Below, in pieces: positions 11,601-24,400 of a DNA stretch of 64,000 bases. The notes beneath the pieces are model-generated. The model did not search any database, was not told the origin of the DNA, and saw nothing but the letters and a program-made list of their open reading frames with translations. This DNA comes from Megaleporinus macrocephalus (lineage: Eukaryota > Chordata > Actinopteri > Characiformes > Anostomidae): contig CM038717.1 in NCBI GenBank assembly GCA_021613375.1, positions 35,031,330-35,095,329 on the forward strand, in the 5' to 3' direction. Position numbers and translations under genes: made by a program. Within the stretch, counting starts at the first letter, position 1; each line of letters opens with the position of its first letter.

Positions 11601-14600
11601 ATTGGGGACATCCTTGGTACGTCCGGGCCAGATTGTGGACATTCCAGACAGACAAACGTTTACTATACTCAGGTCTTTTTCAGACAGAAACGTTTATTAT
11701 ACTCAGGTCTGTTTCAGACAGAAACGTTTATTATACTCAGGTCTGTTTCAGACAGAAACGTTTATTATACTCAGGTCTTTTTCAGACAGAAACGTTTACT
11801 ATACTCAGGTCTGTTTCAGACAGAAACGTTTATTATACTCAGGTCTGTTTCAGACAGAAACGTTTACTATACTCAGGTCTTTTTCAGACAGAAACGTTTA
11901 CTATACTCAGGTCTTTTTCAGACAGAAACGTTTACTATACTCAGGTCAGTTCCAGACAGACAAACGTTTACTATACTCAGGTCAGTTCCAGACAGACCGA
12001 TGTTTACTATACTCAGGTCTTTTTCAGACAGAAACGTTTACTATACTCAGGTCTGTTTCAGACAGAAACGTTTACTATACTCAGGTCTTTTTCAGACAGA
12101 AACGTTTACTATACTCAGGTCTGTTTCAGACAGAAACGTTTACTATACTCAGGTCTGTTTCAGACAGACAAACGTTTACTATACTCAGGTCAGTTCCAGA
12201 CAGACCGATGTTTACTATACTCAGGTCTGTTTCAGACAGAAACGTTTACTATACTCAGGTCTGTTTCAGACAGAAACGTTTACTATACTCAGGTCTTTTT
12301 CAGACAGAAACGTTTACTATACTCAGGTCAGTTTCAGACAGAAACGTTTACTATACTCAGGTCTGTTTCAGACAGACAAACGTTTACTATATTCGGGTCA
12401 GTTTCAGACAGACCGACGTTTACTATACTCGGGTCAGTTTCAGACAGACCGATGTTTACTATACTCGGGTCTGTTTCAGACAGACAAACGTTTACTATAC
12501 TCAGGTCTGTTTCAGACAGAAACGTTTACTATACTCAGGTCTGTTTCAGACAGAAACGTTTACTATACTCAGGTCTGTTTCAGACAGAAACATTTACTAT
12601 ACTCAGGTCTGTTTCAGACAGAAACGTTTACTATACTCAGGTCTGTTTCAGACAGAAACATTTACTATACTCAGGTCTGTTTCAGACAGAAATGTTTACT
12701 ATACTCAGGTCTGTTTCAGACAGAAACGTTTACTATACTCGGGTCAGTTTCAGACAGACAAACGTTTACTATACTCAGGTCAGTTCCAGACAGACCGATG
12801 TTTACTGTACTCAGGTCTGTTTCAGACAGAAACGTTTACTATACTCAGGTCAGTTCCAGACAGACAAACGTTTACTATACTCAGGTCAGTTCCAGACAGA
12901 CCGATGTTTACTATACTCAGGTCTGTTTCAGACAGAAACGTTTACTATACTCAGGTCAGTTCCAGACAGACAGATGTTTACTATACTCAGGTCTTTTTCA
13001 GACAGAAACGTTTACTATACTCAGGTCTGTTTCAGACAGAAACGTTTACTATACTCAGGTCTTTTTCAGACAGAAACGTTTACTATACTCAGGTCTTTTT
13101 CAGACAGAAACGTTTATTATACTCAGGTCTGTTTCAGACAGAAACGTTTATTATACTCAGGTCTGTTTCAGACAGACAAACGTTTACTATATTCGGGTCA
13201 GTTTCAGACAGACCGACGTTTACTATACTCGGGTCAGTTTCAGACAGACCGATGTTTACTATACTCAGGTCTGTTTCAGACAGAAACGTTTACTATACTC
13301 AGGTCTGTTTCAGACAGACAAACGTTTACTATACTCAGGTCTGTTTCAGACAGAAACGTTTACTATACTCAGGTCTGTTTCAGACAGAAACGTTTATTAT
13401 ACTCAGGTCTGTTTCAGACAGAAACGTTTATTATACTCAGGTCTGTTTCAGACAGAAACGTTTACTATACTCAGGTCTGTTTCAGACAGAAACGTTTACT
13501 ATACTCAGGTCTGTTTCAGACAGAAACATTTACTATACTCAGGTCTGTTTCAGACAGAAACGTTTATTATACTCAGGTCTGTTTCAGACAGAAACGTTTA
13601 CTATACTCAGGTCTGTTTCAGACAGACAAACGTTTACTATACTCAGGTCTGTTTCAGACAGAAACGTTTACTATACTCAGGTCTGTTTCAGACAGAAACG
13701 TTTACTATACTCGGGTCAGTTTCAGACAGACAAACGTTTACTATACTCAGGTCTGTTTCAGACAGAAACGTTTACTATACTCAGGTCTGTTTCAGACAGA
13801 AGCGTTTACTATACTCAGGTCTGTTTCAGACAGAAACGTTTACTATACTCAGGTCTGTTTCAGACAGAAGCGTTTACTATACTCAGGTCTGTTTCAGACA
13901 GAAGCGTTTACTATACTCAGGTCTGTTTCAGACAGAAACGTTTACTATACTCAGGTCTGTTTCAGACAGAAACGTTTACTATATTCGGGTCAGTTTCAGA
14001 CAGAAACGTTTACTATACTCGGATCAGTTTCAGACAGAAAAACGTTTACTATACTCGGGTCAGTTTCAGACAGAAACATTTACTATACTCGGGTCTGTTT
14101 CAGACAGACAAATGTTTACTATACTCGGATCAGTTTCAGACAGACCGACGTTTACTATACTCGGGTCAGTTTCAGACAGACAAACGTTTACTATACTCGG
14201 GTCAGTTTCAGACAGACAAACGTTTACTATACTCGGGTCAGTTTCAGACAGACAAATGTTTACTATACTCGGGTCAGTTTCAGACAGACAAACGTTTACT
14301 ATACTCGGGTCTGTTTTAGACAGACAAATTTTTCCTATACTTGGGTCAATTTGTGACTCAATACAGGATAATTATAACTCTTTGATTAGTTTCTTGCTTA
14401 AAACTTGATGTTTCGGTTCAGTTTTACAAAACTTAGTTCAGTTTTGGACAAAGGTTTATTATACACAGGTCAATTTCAGACTCAAAATACAGCAATGTAT
14501 TACAGGTTTATTTTACACTGGATTCTGTCCGGCTCGGGTAGGTCTCGAACTCCAAACATGATGTGGATGGGGTACGCTCCAGAGAGAACTGTGCTCTACT

Positions 14601-15050
14601 CCGGTCAGTTTTGGAGTCAGATCATAGGGATGTGGTTCTGGTTGGGCTTGGACTCAAATACCAGTGCTCTGTGATTATTCTCAGGCTGTATTTGGGTTGG
14701 GATCAAAATTTCAGGACAAATTAAGACCCTACTGCCGCTGTGGTTGCTATTTTGACATGGCGGTCTCGCAGTGAACAGCACAAACCATTGTATGACCAGT
14801 GATCATACAATAAAAACTTTAATTGAAAAAAAAAAAAAAAGAAAAAAAAATTTGAGGGTCTGAGAGATTGACTGAAGTTCTCACAGGAGTGAGGCCTACA
14901 GCTGATCTCTGCTCTCTCTCTGGCAGGCTAATTTACAGTAAGGATAGCAATCTATAATCAGCCTAGCCCGGCACGACTGCTCATGACACCCAGTTCCTAA
15001 AATGAGTTATTAATAAAGTCCTGACTTCCACCCAGGACAGTGTCTGACAT

Positions 15051-15100
<50 letters not shown>

Positions 15101-17791
15101 GATCTGCAGAGAAAGGGAATATAGCTTAGAACTGAAACAAAGCTAACGGTTCCTATGCTGTCTAATTAAACGTGATTAAACTCTCTGTACTAATACACGC
15201 TACTAGTCTGCAGACATGACTGAATACATCACGACCGTCATACTGACCAACAACTCATCTACGTATCAATATTACATTTAAACTCAAAACATGCCAACAC
15301 CATTTCTTGCCCACCCCTTGTCCAACAGACTGTTGTGATTGGGCAACAAAGTCCAATCACACATCATGCACACATGTTCAAACTGTGTGTCAGATGTATG
15401 ATCGACAGACATGAGCAAACAAAGAAGACTGTAAAACAATTCATCACAACAACTCGCGGCAGCACAGAGCGCTCAGCTGCTGGGCGGCTGCCTGAAACAC
15501 CTGATTCAATCTCTTTTTCAGGACGTTTCTGAGGAGATTATACACAAGATAATCCGCCGGCATGCAGAAAAGAAAGTCAAAGTGAAAATAAATTGGTTTT
15601 CAAAACTGGAGGTATTAAAAGTGCCAGAGAAAACGGAACTCTTAACAACCACCTGCAAAACCTGGTGGACAGATTTGGACATTCCAGCTATATCCGGGCC
15701 AGATTTGGACATTCTTGCTATATCCAGGCCAGATTTGAGAGATTCCTGCTATATTCGGGCCAGATTTGAGAGATTCCTGCGATATCCGGGCCAGATTTGA
15801 ACATTCCTGCTATATTCGGGCCAGATTTGAGAGATTCCTGCGATATCCGGGCCAGATTTGAACATTCCTGCTATATTCGGGCCAGATTTGAGAGATTCCT
15901 GCTATATCCGGGCCAGATTTGAACATTCCTGCTATATTCGGGCCAGATTTGAGAGATTCCTGCGATATCCTGGCCAGATTTGGGACATTCCTGTTATATC
16001 CGGGCCAGATTTGAACATTCCTGCTATATCCGGGCCAGATTTGAACATTCCTGCTATATTCGGACCAGATTTGGACATTCTTGCTATATCCGGGCCAGAT
16101 TTGGACATTCTTGCTATATCCTGGCCAGATTTGGGACATTCCTGTTATATCCGGGCCAGATTTGGGACATTCTTGCTATATTCAGGCCAGATTTGGACAT
16201 TCCTGCTATATTCGGACCAGATTTGGACATTCTTGCTATATCCAGGCCAGATTTGGGACATTCTTGCTATATCCAGGCCAGATTTGGGACATTCCTGTTA
16301 TATCCGGGCCAGATTTGGGACATTCCTGCTATATTCGGGCGGGATTTGGAACATCCCTGCTATATTCGGGCGGGATTTGGAACATCCCTGCTATATTCGG
16401 GCCAGATTTGGACATCCCTGCTAGATTCGGGCCAGATTTGGACATCCCTGCTAGATTCGGGCCAGATTGGGACATTCCTGCTATATCTGGGCCAGATTGG
16501 GACATCCCTGCTATATCCAGGCCAGATTGGGACATCCCTGCTATATCCTGGCCAGATTTGGACATTCTTGCTATATCCGGGCCAGATTTGGACATTCTTG
16601 CTATATCCGGGCCAGATTGGGAGATTCCTGCTATATCCGGGCCAGATTTGGACATTCCTGCTATATCCGGGCCAGATTTGGACATTCTTGCTATATCCGG
16701 GCCAGATTTGGACATTCTTGCTATATCCGGGCCAGATTTGAGAGATTCCTGCTATATCCGGGCCAGATTTGAGAGATTCCTGCTATATCCGGGCCAGATT
16801 TGAGAGATTCCTGCTATATCCAGGCCAGATTCAGGCTCAACATACTGTAGTTATAATGTAGTTTGGGTCCATTATAGATTGAATTCTGTCAGGCTCGGGT
16901 CAGTTTCAAAGTCTAAACACTGAGGATGTCTTCCAACACTGCTCTCACGAGATAAACAGCCCTTTCACCTTTGAGAGAGAGAACATCAAGCTCTGCTCTT
17001 GCTTTAAATCTAAACACACTGAGAACCAGAGACACCTCAAACAAAGAAGCTGCTGGTCTTCACAGAATAATGGACCGACCACCCCAGCCAGAGTCCAGAA
17101 CCTCAACATCAGTGACATCACTGAGTATTATTTGGGATTATTTGGATGGTGAGAAGCAGAAACTGTTAAACCAGCTTCTAAGACTGAACTTTGTATGCTG
17201 GGTCTCTCTGAGAAACTGGAAGCGTGTCTTGAAACTGTCCAAAGAAAAACCAAGTACCTCCAAAATGGAAACTTTCCAGGAGAGGCTAAAAACCTCGCTA
17301 TACCTAAATAAATAAAAACCCACATCATCAGCAGTGATGTACATCTATCCCACGGAAGTACGTACACGTGCACAGATGCAGGGGCGTCGTCCCTCTGGAA
17401 GGTTCCCTCGCTGCCCACCGTCTGTCTCCTGGTCTCTGCCCGGTCCTTGTACTTACTGTTCTTCAACACACAGTTTTCCTCATATTCACTGCTCTGTAAC
17501 AGACACACAGTAAACATACAGACTCAGAAACACACATAAGAAAAGAGGAAAATACCTTTAACATAGTTTTATTTACAGAGTTTGTATATCACACCATAAA
17601 CCAGACTGCAGAGTTGATCACTGTAATGGTCTGGATGGATGGATGGATGGATGGATGGATGGATGGATGGATGGATGGATGGATGGATGGATGGATGGAT
17701 GGATGGATGGATGGATGGATGGATGGATGGATGGATGGAATACAGATAGATAGATAGATAGAATACAGAACAGATAGATAGAATACAGAAC

Positions 17792-17858
<67 letters not shown>

Positions 17859-17972
17859 ATACAGATAGATAGATAGATAGAATACAGAACAGATAGACAG
17901 ATAGACAGATAGAGAATACAGAACAGATAGATAGAATACAGAACAAATAGATAGATAGAGAATATAGAACAA

Positions 17973-18006
<34 letters not shown>

Positions 18007-18021
18007 GGATAGATAGAATAC

Positions 18022-18064
<43 letters not shown>

Positions 18065-18133
18065 ATACAGAACAGATAGACAGATAGACAGATAGAGAAT
18101 ACAGAACAAATAGATAGATAGAGAATATAGAAC

Positions 18134-18172
<39 letters not shown>

Positions 18173-18447
18173 ATACAGAACCGATAGACAGATAGACAGA
18201 TAGACAGATAGAGAATACAGAACAAATGGATAGATAGAGAATATAGAACAGATAGATAGATACAATTACTTTTCAATTACTTCTACATCCTACGTCCCTT
18301 TTTTAATTAAACTTTTTAATAATTAGAAATCAATACACACAATTACTGTCAAGTACTATCAGCTGCACTTCCAGCTGCAACCGCTATGAAAAGTGTTTAA
18401 TGAATGAAGTTATTACTGTTATTATTATTATTATTATTATTACTACT

Positions 18448-18483
<36 letters not shown>

Positions 18484-21400
18484 AACACATGGATGTTTTT
18501 AATGCCCTTCTTTTACAAACTCAACAGCATGAGCAGTGGCCCTTCCAGAGCAGGAACATTCAAAAGGAAATACAGGAGCCAAGAGGAAAACACTAGCCTC
18601 TACTCTGAACTGTGATGTCTCTCTCGCGGTTGAAACTGATGGACGTACTCACTTTAAGGCCGTATTTGATTTTAATTTGCTTGAGCTCCTTCTGTCTCTG
18701 CACCTCTTTGTCTTCTTTACTGAGCACACACACTGAAAAACAAGCAGGAGAACACAGAGGTCAGTCAGCAAACGCAACTCTACCATCGTAACAACTACGA
18801 GAGTGAAAACACTTTAAGCAACACTTGGTTTACCCTACTATACGTCATCAAACCTCTACTGAGTCTAAGAGAATGTGTGACGGGCGGCCTGCACCTTTTT
18901 GTTCATATAAGATAATATCTTAGACCTAAGTGCTTGTGTACCTGTGTTCTCCTCCTGACGGTGTCGGCTCAGGTGAGCTCTGACCTGTCCGGGTTCGCAG
19001 CCATCGCAGGTGTCTGTGCCGGAGTGAATGTGGAAAGACAACACCGTCTCCCCCAGCTTCACCTCATCTCCGTGGGTCAGAGGGCAAGGGTCACACCGCA
19101 CCTTGGGCTGTGAAGATATACACACACACACAGTCCTAAAATATACAGTACATATGTATATATACACTTGTGTGTGTTTCACTGCCCCCTAGTGTGCCTG
19201 TTCACTAGTGTGTGTATATTTAGGTGTTTCACTGCCCTCTAGTGTGTGTATATATGGGTGTTTCACCGCCCCCTAGTGTGTGTATATGGGTGTTTCACCG
19301 CCCCCTAGTGTGTATGTTCACTTTTGTGTGTATATGTGGGTGTTTCACTGCCCCCTAGTGTGTGTATATGTGGGTGCTTCACTGCCCCCTAGTGTGTATG
19401 TTCACTTTTGTGTGTATATGTGGGTGTTTCACTGCCCCCTAGTGTGTGCATGTGGTTGTTTCACTGCCCCCTAGTGTGTATGTTCACTTTTGTGTGTATA
19501 TGTGAGTGTTTCACTGCCCCCTAGTGTGTGTATATATGTGGGTGTTTCACTGCCCCCTAGTGTGTATGTTCACTTTTGTGTGTATATGTAGGTGTTTCAC
19601 TGCCCCCTAGTGTGTGTATGTGGGTGTTTCACTGCCCCCTAGTGTGTATGTTCACTTTTGTGTGTATATGTGAGTGTTTCACTGCCCCCTAGTGTGTGTA
19701 TATATGTGGGTGTTTCACTGCCCCCTAGTGTGCATGTTCACTTTTGTGTGTATATGTGAGTGTTTCACTGCCCCCTAGTGTGCATGTTCACTTTTGTGTG
19801 TATATGTGAGTGTTTCACTGCCCCCTAGTGTGTGTATATATGTGGGTGTTTCACTGCCCCTAGTGTGTGTATATATGTGGGTGTTTCACTGCCCCCTAGT
19901 GTGTGTATATGTGAGTGATTCACTGCCCACTAGTGTGTGTATATGTGAGTGGTTTACTGCCGCCTACTGTGTGTGTATGTGGGTGTTTCACTGCCCCCTA
20001 GTGTACATGTTCACTAGTGTGTGTGTATTTCACTGCCACCTAGTATATATGTTCACTAGTGTGTGTATATGTGGGTGTTTCACTGCCCCCTAGTGTATAT
20101 GTTTACTAGTGTGTGTATACGTGGGTGTTTCACTGTCCCAGTTTCAATGATCCGTTTATCTTAGTAAATTAAATAATAATCTTAATTAACATCTTTTATA
20201 CTTCTTAGAAACTTCTCTAAGGGGGCTGCAGCAACTGTTCCAACACTGCTGCTATCACCGAGGGTTAAATGTTGGGACAGCTGCAGCAACTGGTTTCCAG
20301 AGTTGTAGTAAGTGCTTTACTTTTGATTGACCACTTATTCTTTTTATTATTATGTTGTGCCATTGTGTTTCCTCTCCAACTCAATAGTACATATAGCTTC
20401 AGCAGATAAACAAATACATCCAGAGTACAGAGAGGTGGGTACCTGCAGTATTCGGCTGCCGTTGACGACCGTGCCGTTCTGACTGCCCTGGTCCACCAGC
20501 ATGTAACACTGCTGATCTTGATCAAAATACACCTCCGCATGCGACTGCAGGAGGAAAACAACATACACAGAAAAACAAGCTGCTGATTCCGATCAAGACA
20601 GACCCCCTCCCCCCCCCCCACCCCTACACACACACACACACAGAACCGACAGCAGGAGAGAACACCACAAACAAAACCCCACTAACTTGGCTCACTAACA
20701 GCATCCTAACTCTGCTCCATGCTGGTTCTGGAGCTCAGCTCAGGCTTGAACGGTCGTACTTTAAACAATTTAAGGACATGTTGTTTACGCAGTTTGTTCT
20801 GTTTTGGTTATATTTATACATTCATCCAACGAGCAGGCAGGACGGTCACTAGAAGGCCTACTGAGAGGGTTCACGAGTTCAAGTGGTCAGTAGCTCTACA
20901 GCAGTGTCCATACCTTGCTCACTCCCACCTCCGGAATCCTGATGGCATGGTTCAAGTCCTTCTCTCTGCAAACATACACCCACCCTTAGTTTTTTTATGA
21001 ACCCATAAACAGCAAAGACAAAGAGAACACACAAACTGCATGTCCAAACATATCCACATACTGTGTTCAGCTAGTTTAACCCTTTGTAGCACAAGCTAAG
21101 CAAACCCCCTCTAATGCACAACATTCATTTTCTATGTTATTGTATGTACTGATGAGCGTCTCTTTGGTTTATCTATTAAAATCGGTTTATTTCAGTATTA
21201 AATGTTCCAAGTGTTCATTAGAAAATCTTGTTTTTGATCTTTAATTATTTTAATTCTTATTTATTTACTTCATGAACAAACACAGTGTTTGTAAATATGT
21301 TCCTGACTGTAAATGTTTACAGAAGTCAACAGTTTCTATCAAACTCCATAGTGAACACATAAGAGTTAATGTTGACCCATGTTCTGAGATAGAAGGGCAG

Positions 21401-24400
21401 TGAAATCAGGATGTGATTATCACAAACAACTAAATTGGGGGATTCATGGAAGGTTGACTTATGAAATTAATTTATTTCAAAGATATAGAGAAGATCGTGG
21501 CATAAAATGGGTTACTGGGGACTAAGGGCTGGTCAGCATGACAATATTCTAGGATAGCATAAGATAAGATTCCTTTATTGGCATTACACAGAGTACAATG
21601 AAATTAAGCAGCAATCCTTACAGCGCAATTAACAAGATATTTAATACAAAGTGCAAGTTAATTAATAGTCTGGATATATTAAAATGTAGCATATTTGGTC
21701 TAGTAAAGTGTAAACAGTGTAAGAAGGTATTGCACATACATTCAACTAGCACAGATACTCAGATGAAGTATATAATCATCAAATATAAAAACATTAACTG
21801 ATTCCGAACACTGTCAGTGTTGGGTGGCAGTGTTGGGTGGCAGTGTTGGCGGCGGCGGCAGTGTTGGGTGGCGACGGCAGTGGCAGTGTTGGGTGGCAGT
21901 GGCAGTGTTGGGCGGCGGTGGCAGTGGCAGTGTTGGGCGGCGGCGGCAGTGTTGGGTGGCGGTGGCAGTGTTGGGTGGCGGTGGCAGTGGCAGTGCTGGG
22001 TGGCGGCGGGTGGCAGTGGCAGTGTTGGGTGGCAGTGGCAGAGTCAGTTTTGGTGGCGGTGGCAGTGTTGGGTCGCGACGGCAGTGGCAGTATTGGGTGG
22101 CGGCGGCGGGCGGCAGCGGCAGTGTTGGGTGGCGGCGGCAGTGTTGGGTGGCGGCGGCAGTGGCAGTGTTGGGTGGCGGTGGCAGTGGCAGTGTTGGGGG
22201 GTGGTGGCAGTGTTGGGTGGAAGTGTTGGGTGGCGGCAGTGCTGGGTGGCAGTGCTGGGTGGCGGCGGCAGTGGCAGTGTTGGGTGGCGGTGGCAGTGTT
22301 GGGTGGCGGCGGGTGGCAGTGGCAGTGTTGGGTGGCAGTGGCAGAGTCAGTTTTGGTGGCGGTGGCAATGTTGGGTGGCAGTGTTGGGTGGCAGTGTTGG
22401 GTGGCAGTGTTGGGTGGCAGTGTTGGGTGGCAGTGTTGGGTGGCAGGGGCAGTGTTGGGTGGCGGCAGCAGGGGCAGTGTTGGGTGGCAGGGGCGGGTGG
22501 CAGGGGCAGTGTTGGGTGGCGGCGGCAGTGTTGGGTGGCAGTAGCAGTCAGTGAAACAAGGAAAGTGTTGGACAGGTCTACACCAAATGAGGCCAAATTA
22601 ACAACTCTCAGAAAAGTGAACTATGGTGACTTTTTGTACATCATAAAAAAATTCTTAAAGCATCGTGACATTCTGTTTCTACCAGGTTGACCACCGCTAA
22701 GCTAGAACCAATACCTTCAGTAGGAGCTGAAGTGATGATCTAATCACCTCAAGATGCTTTAACATGTAGTTAAAAACCTGTAAAGATAACCTTCATAACC
22801 GCACGTTTCGGAACTCCAAGTAACATCAGGACTGAACTGTTACTGACCGGCCGATAGTTGCGATGGTATCAGCTGTGAGGATGAAGAGGGTTCCAGGCTG
22901 AAGGACGGGAGAACGAACCACCGTCACCCTCACGCACGGAGGCCACGCTTCTGCAGCACATACACAAACATACAAAACAATAAGCTGTAGAGGAAAGAAA
23001 GAAGCAGGAAAGCAGGCAGTGCTGAATGATTACAGTTTCATACTGAAATTTCTATCTGGAATTTCTTTAATGGGAGGCCTTCACAAGGTTAAGGTGGTGA
23101 ACTACCTGTTGGTAAGTAGACCAATCAGAAGCAACCACACACCCACGTGCTGCGTACAGAACAAACACAACTAACAGGCCGCCTGGCAACCTACACGCTC
23201 AGTGTCCAAACTCAGGCTAGAAAAAGTGGACCAGCTGGTCAAAAAACAAACCACCTGCATCAAACACCTCAAGCCTATTCCAGTAAACACCTATAGACGT
23301 GAATAAGTGACCAGAGCACATGAACGATGCACAAACAGAAGCCCCCGTGCAAAACCCCCTGTGTACCAATTAGCTTGTGTGCTAGAGTGGTGAATAAAGG
23401 TGAAGAAATCTGACTACATACCAGCCCCAGTTATCAGGTTCTCCACATCTCTCTCTGTGCCTCTCGCTCTCTCTATCTCTCTCTGTATCTCTCTCTCACT
23501 CGTCTCTCTGTGTCTCTCTCTCGCTCGCTCTCTGTGCCTCTTTGTATCTCTCTCAGTGTCTCTTTATATCTCTCTCAGCGTCTCTGTCTTTCTGTATCTC
23601 TCTCAGTGTCTCTCGCTCTCACAGTGTCTCTTAGTGCCTCTATCTGAATCTCTGTGTCTCTATCTCTCTCTCTGTGTCTCTTTGAATCTCTCAGTGTCTC
23701 TCTGTATCTCTCTCTCACTCGCTTTCTCTCTGTGTCTCTTTGTATCTCTCTCAGCGTCTCTGTCTTTCTGTATCTCTCTCAGTGTCTCTCTGTATCTCTT
23801 TCAGTGTCTCTCTGTATCTCTCTCAGTGTCTCTCTGTATCTCTCTCAGTGTCTCTTAGTGCCTCTATCTGAATCTCTGTGTCTCTATCTCTCTCTCTGTG
23901 TCTCTTTGAATCTCTCAGTGTCTCTCTGTATCTCTCTCTCACTCGCTTTCTCTCTGTGTCTCTTTATATCTCTCTCAGCGTCTCTGTCTTTCTGTATCTC
24001 TCTCAGTGTCTCTCGCTCTCACAGTGTCTCTTAGTGCCTCTATCTGAATCTGTGTCTCTCTCACAGTGTCTCTTAGTGCCACTATCTGAATCTCTGTGTC
24101 TCTATCTCTCTCTCTGTGTCTCTTTGAATCTCTCAGTGTCTCTCTCTCACTCGCTTTCTCTCTGTGTCTCTTTGTATCTCTCTCAGCGTCTCTGTCTTTC
24201 TGTATCTCTCTCAGTGTCTCTCTGTGTCTCTCTGTATCTCTCGCTCTCAGTGTCTCTTAGTGCCTCTATCTGAATCTGTGTCTCTCTCAGTGTCTCTTAG
24301 TGCCACTATCTGAATCTCTGTGTCTCTATCTCTCTCTGTGTGTCTCTTTGAATCTCTCTGTGTCTCTCTGTATCGCTCTCTCCCTGTGTCTCTTTATCAG

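Noticed and set aside
11580..14408. Overlapping plus-strand frames of 942, 923 and 910 codons
   Set aside because: They are one peptide in three rotations from a 34/36-bp tandem array inside an aggf1 intron. No domain, no codon bias and no unique sequence.
16971..17315. Plus-strand 114-codon frame
   Set aside because: It includes a MITE remnant and lies antisense in intron 13. No recognised similarity.
18400..18615. Poly-Ile/poly-Asn frame
   Set aside because: ATT/AAT microsatellite.
21814..22690. Long frames on both strands over the GC-rich repeat (Gly/Trp or Pro/Thr/His peptides)
   Set aside because: They arise from a short GC-rich tandem repeat. No consistent domain and no splice context.
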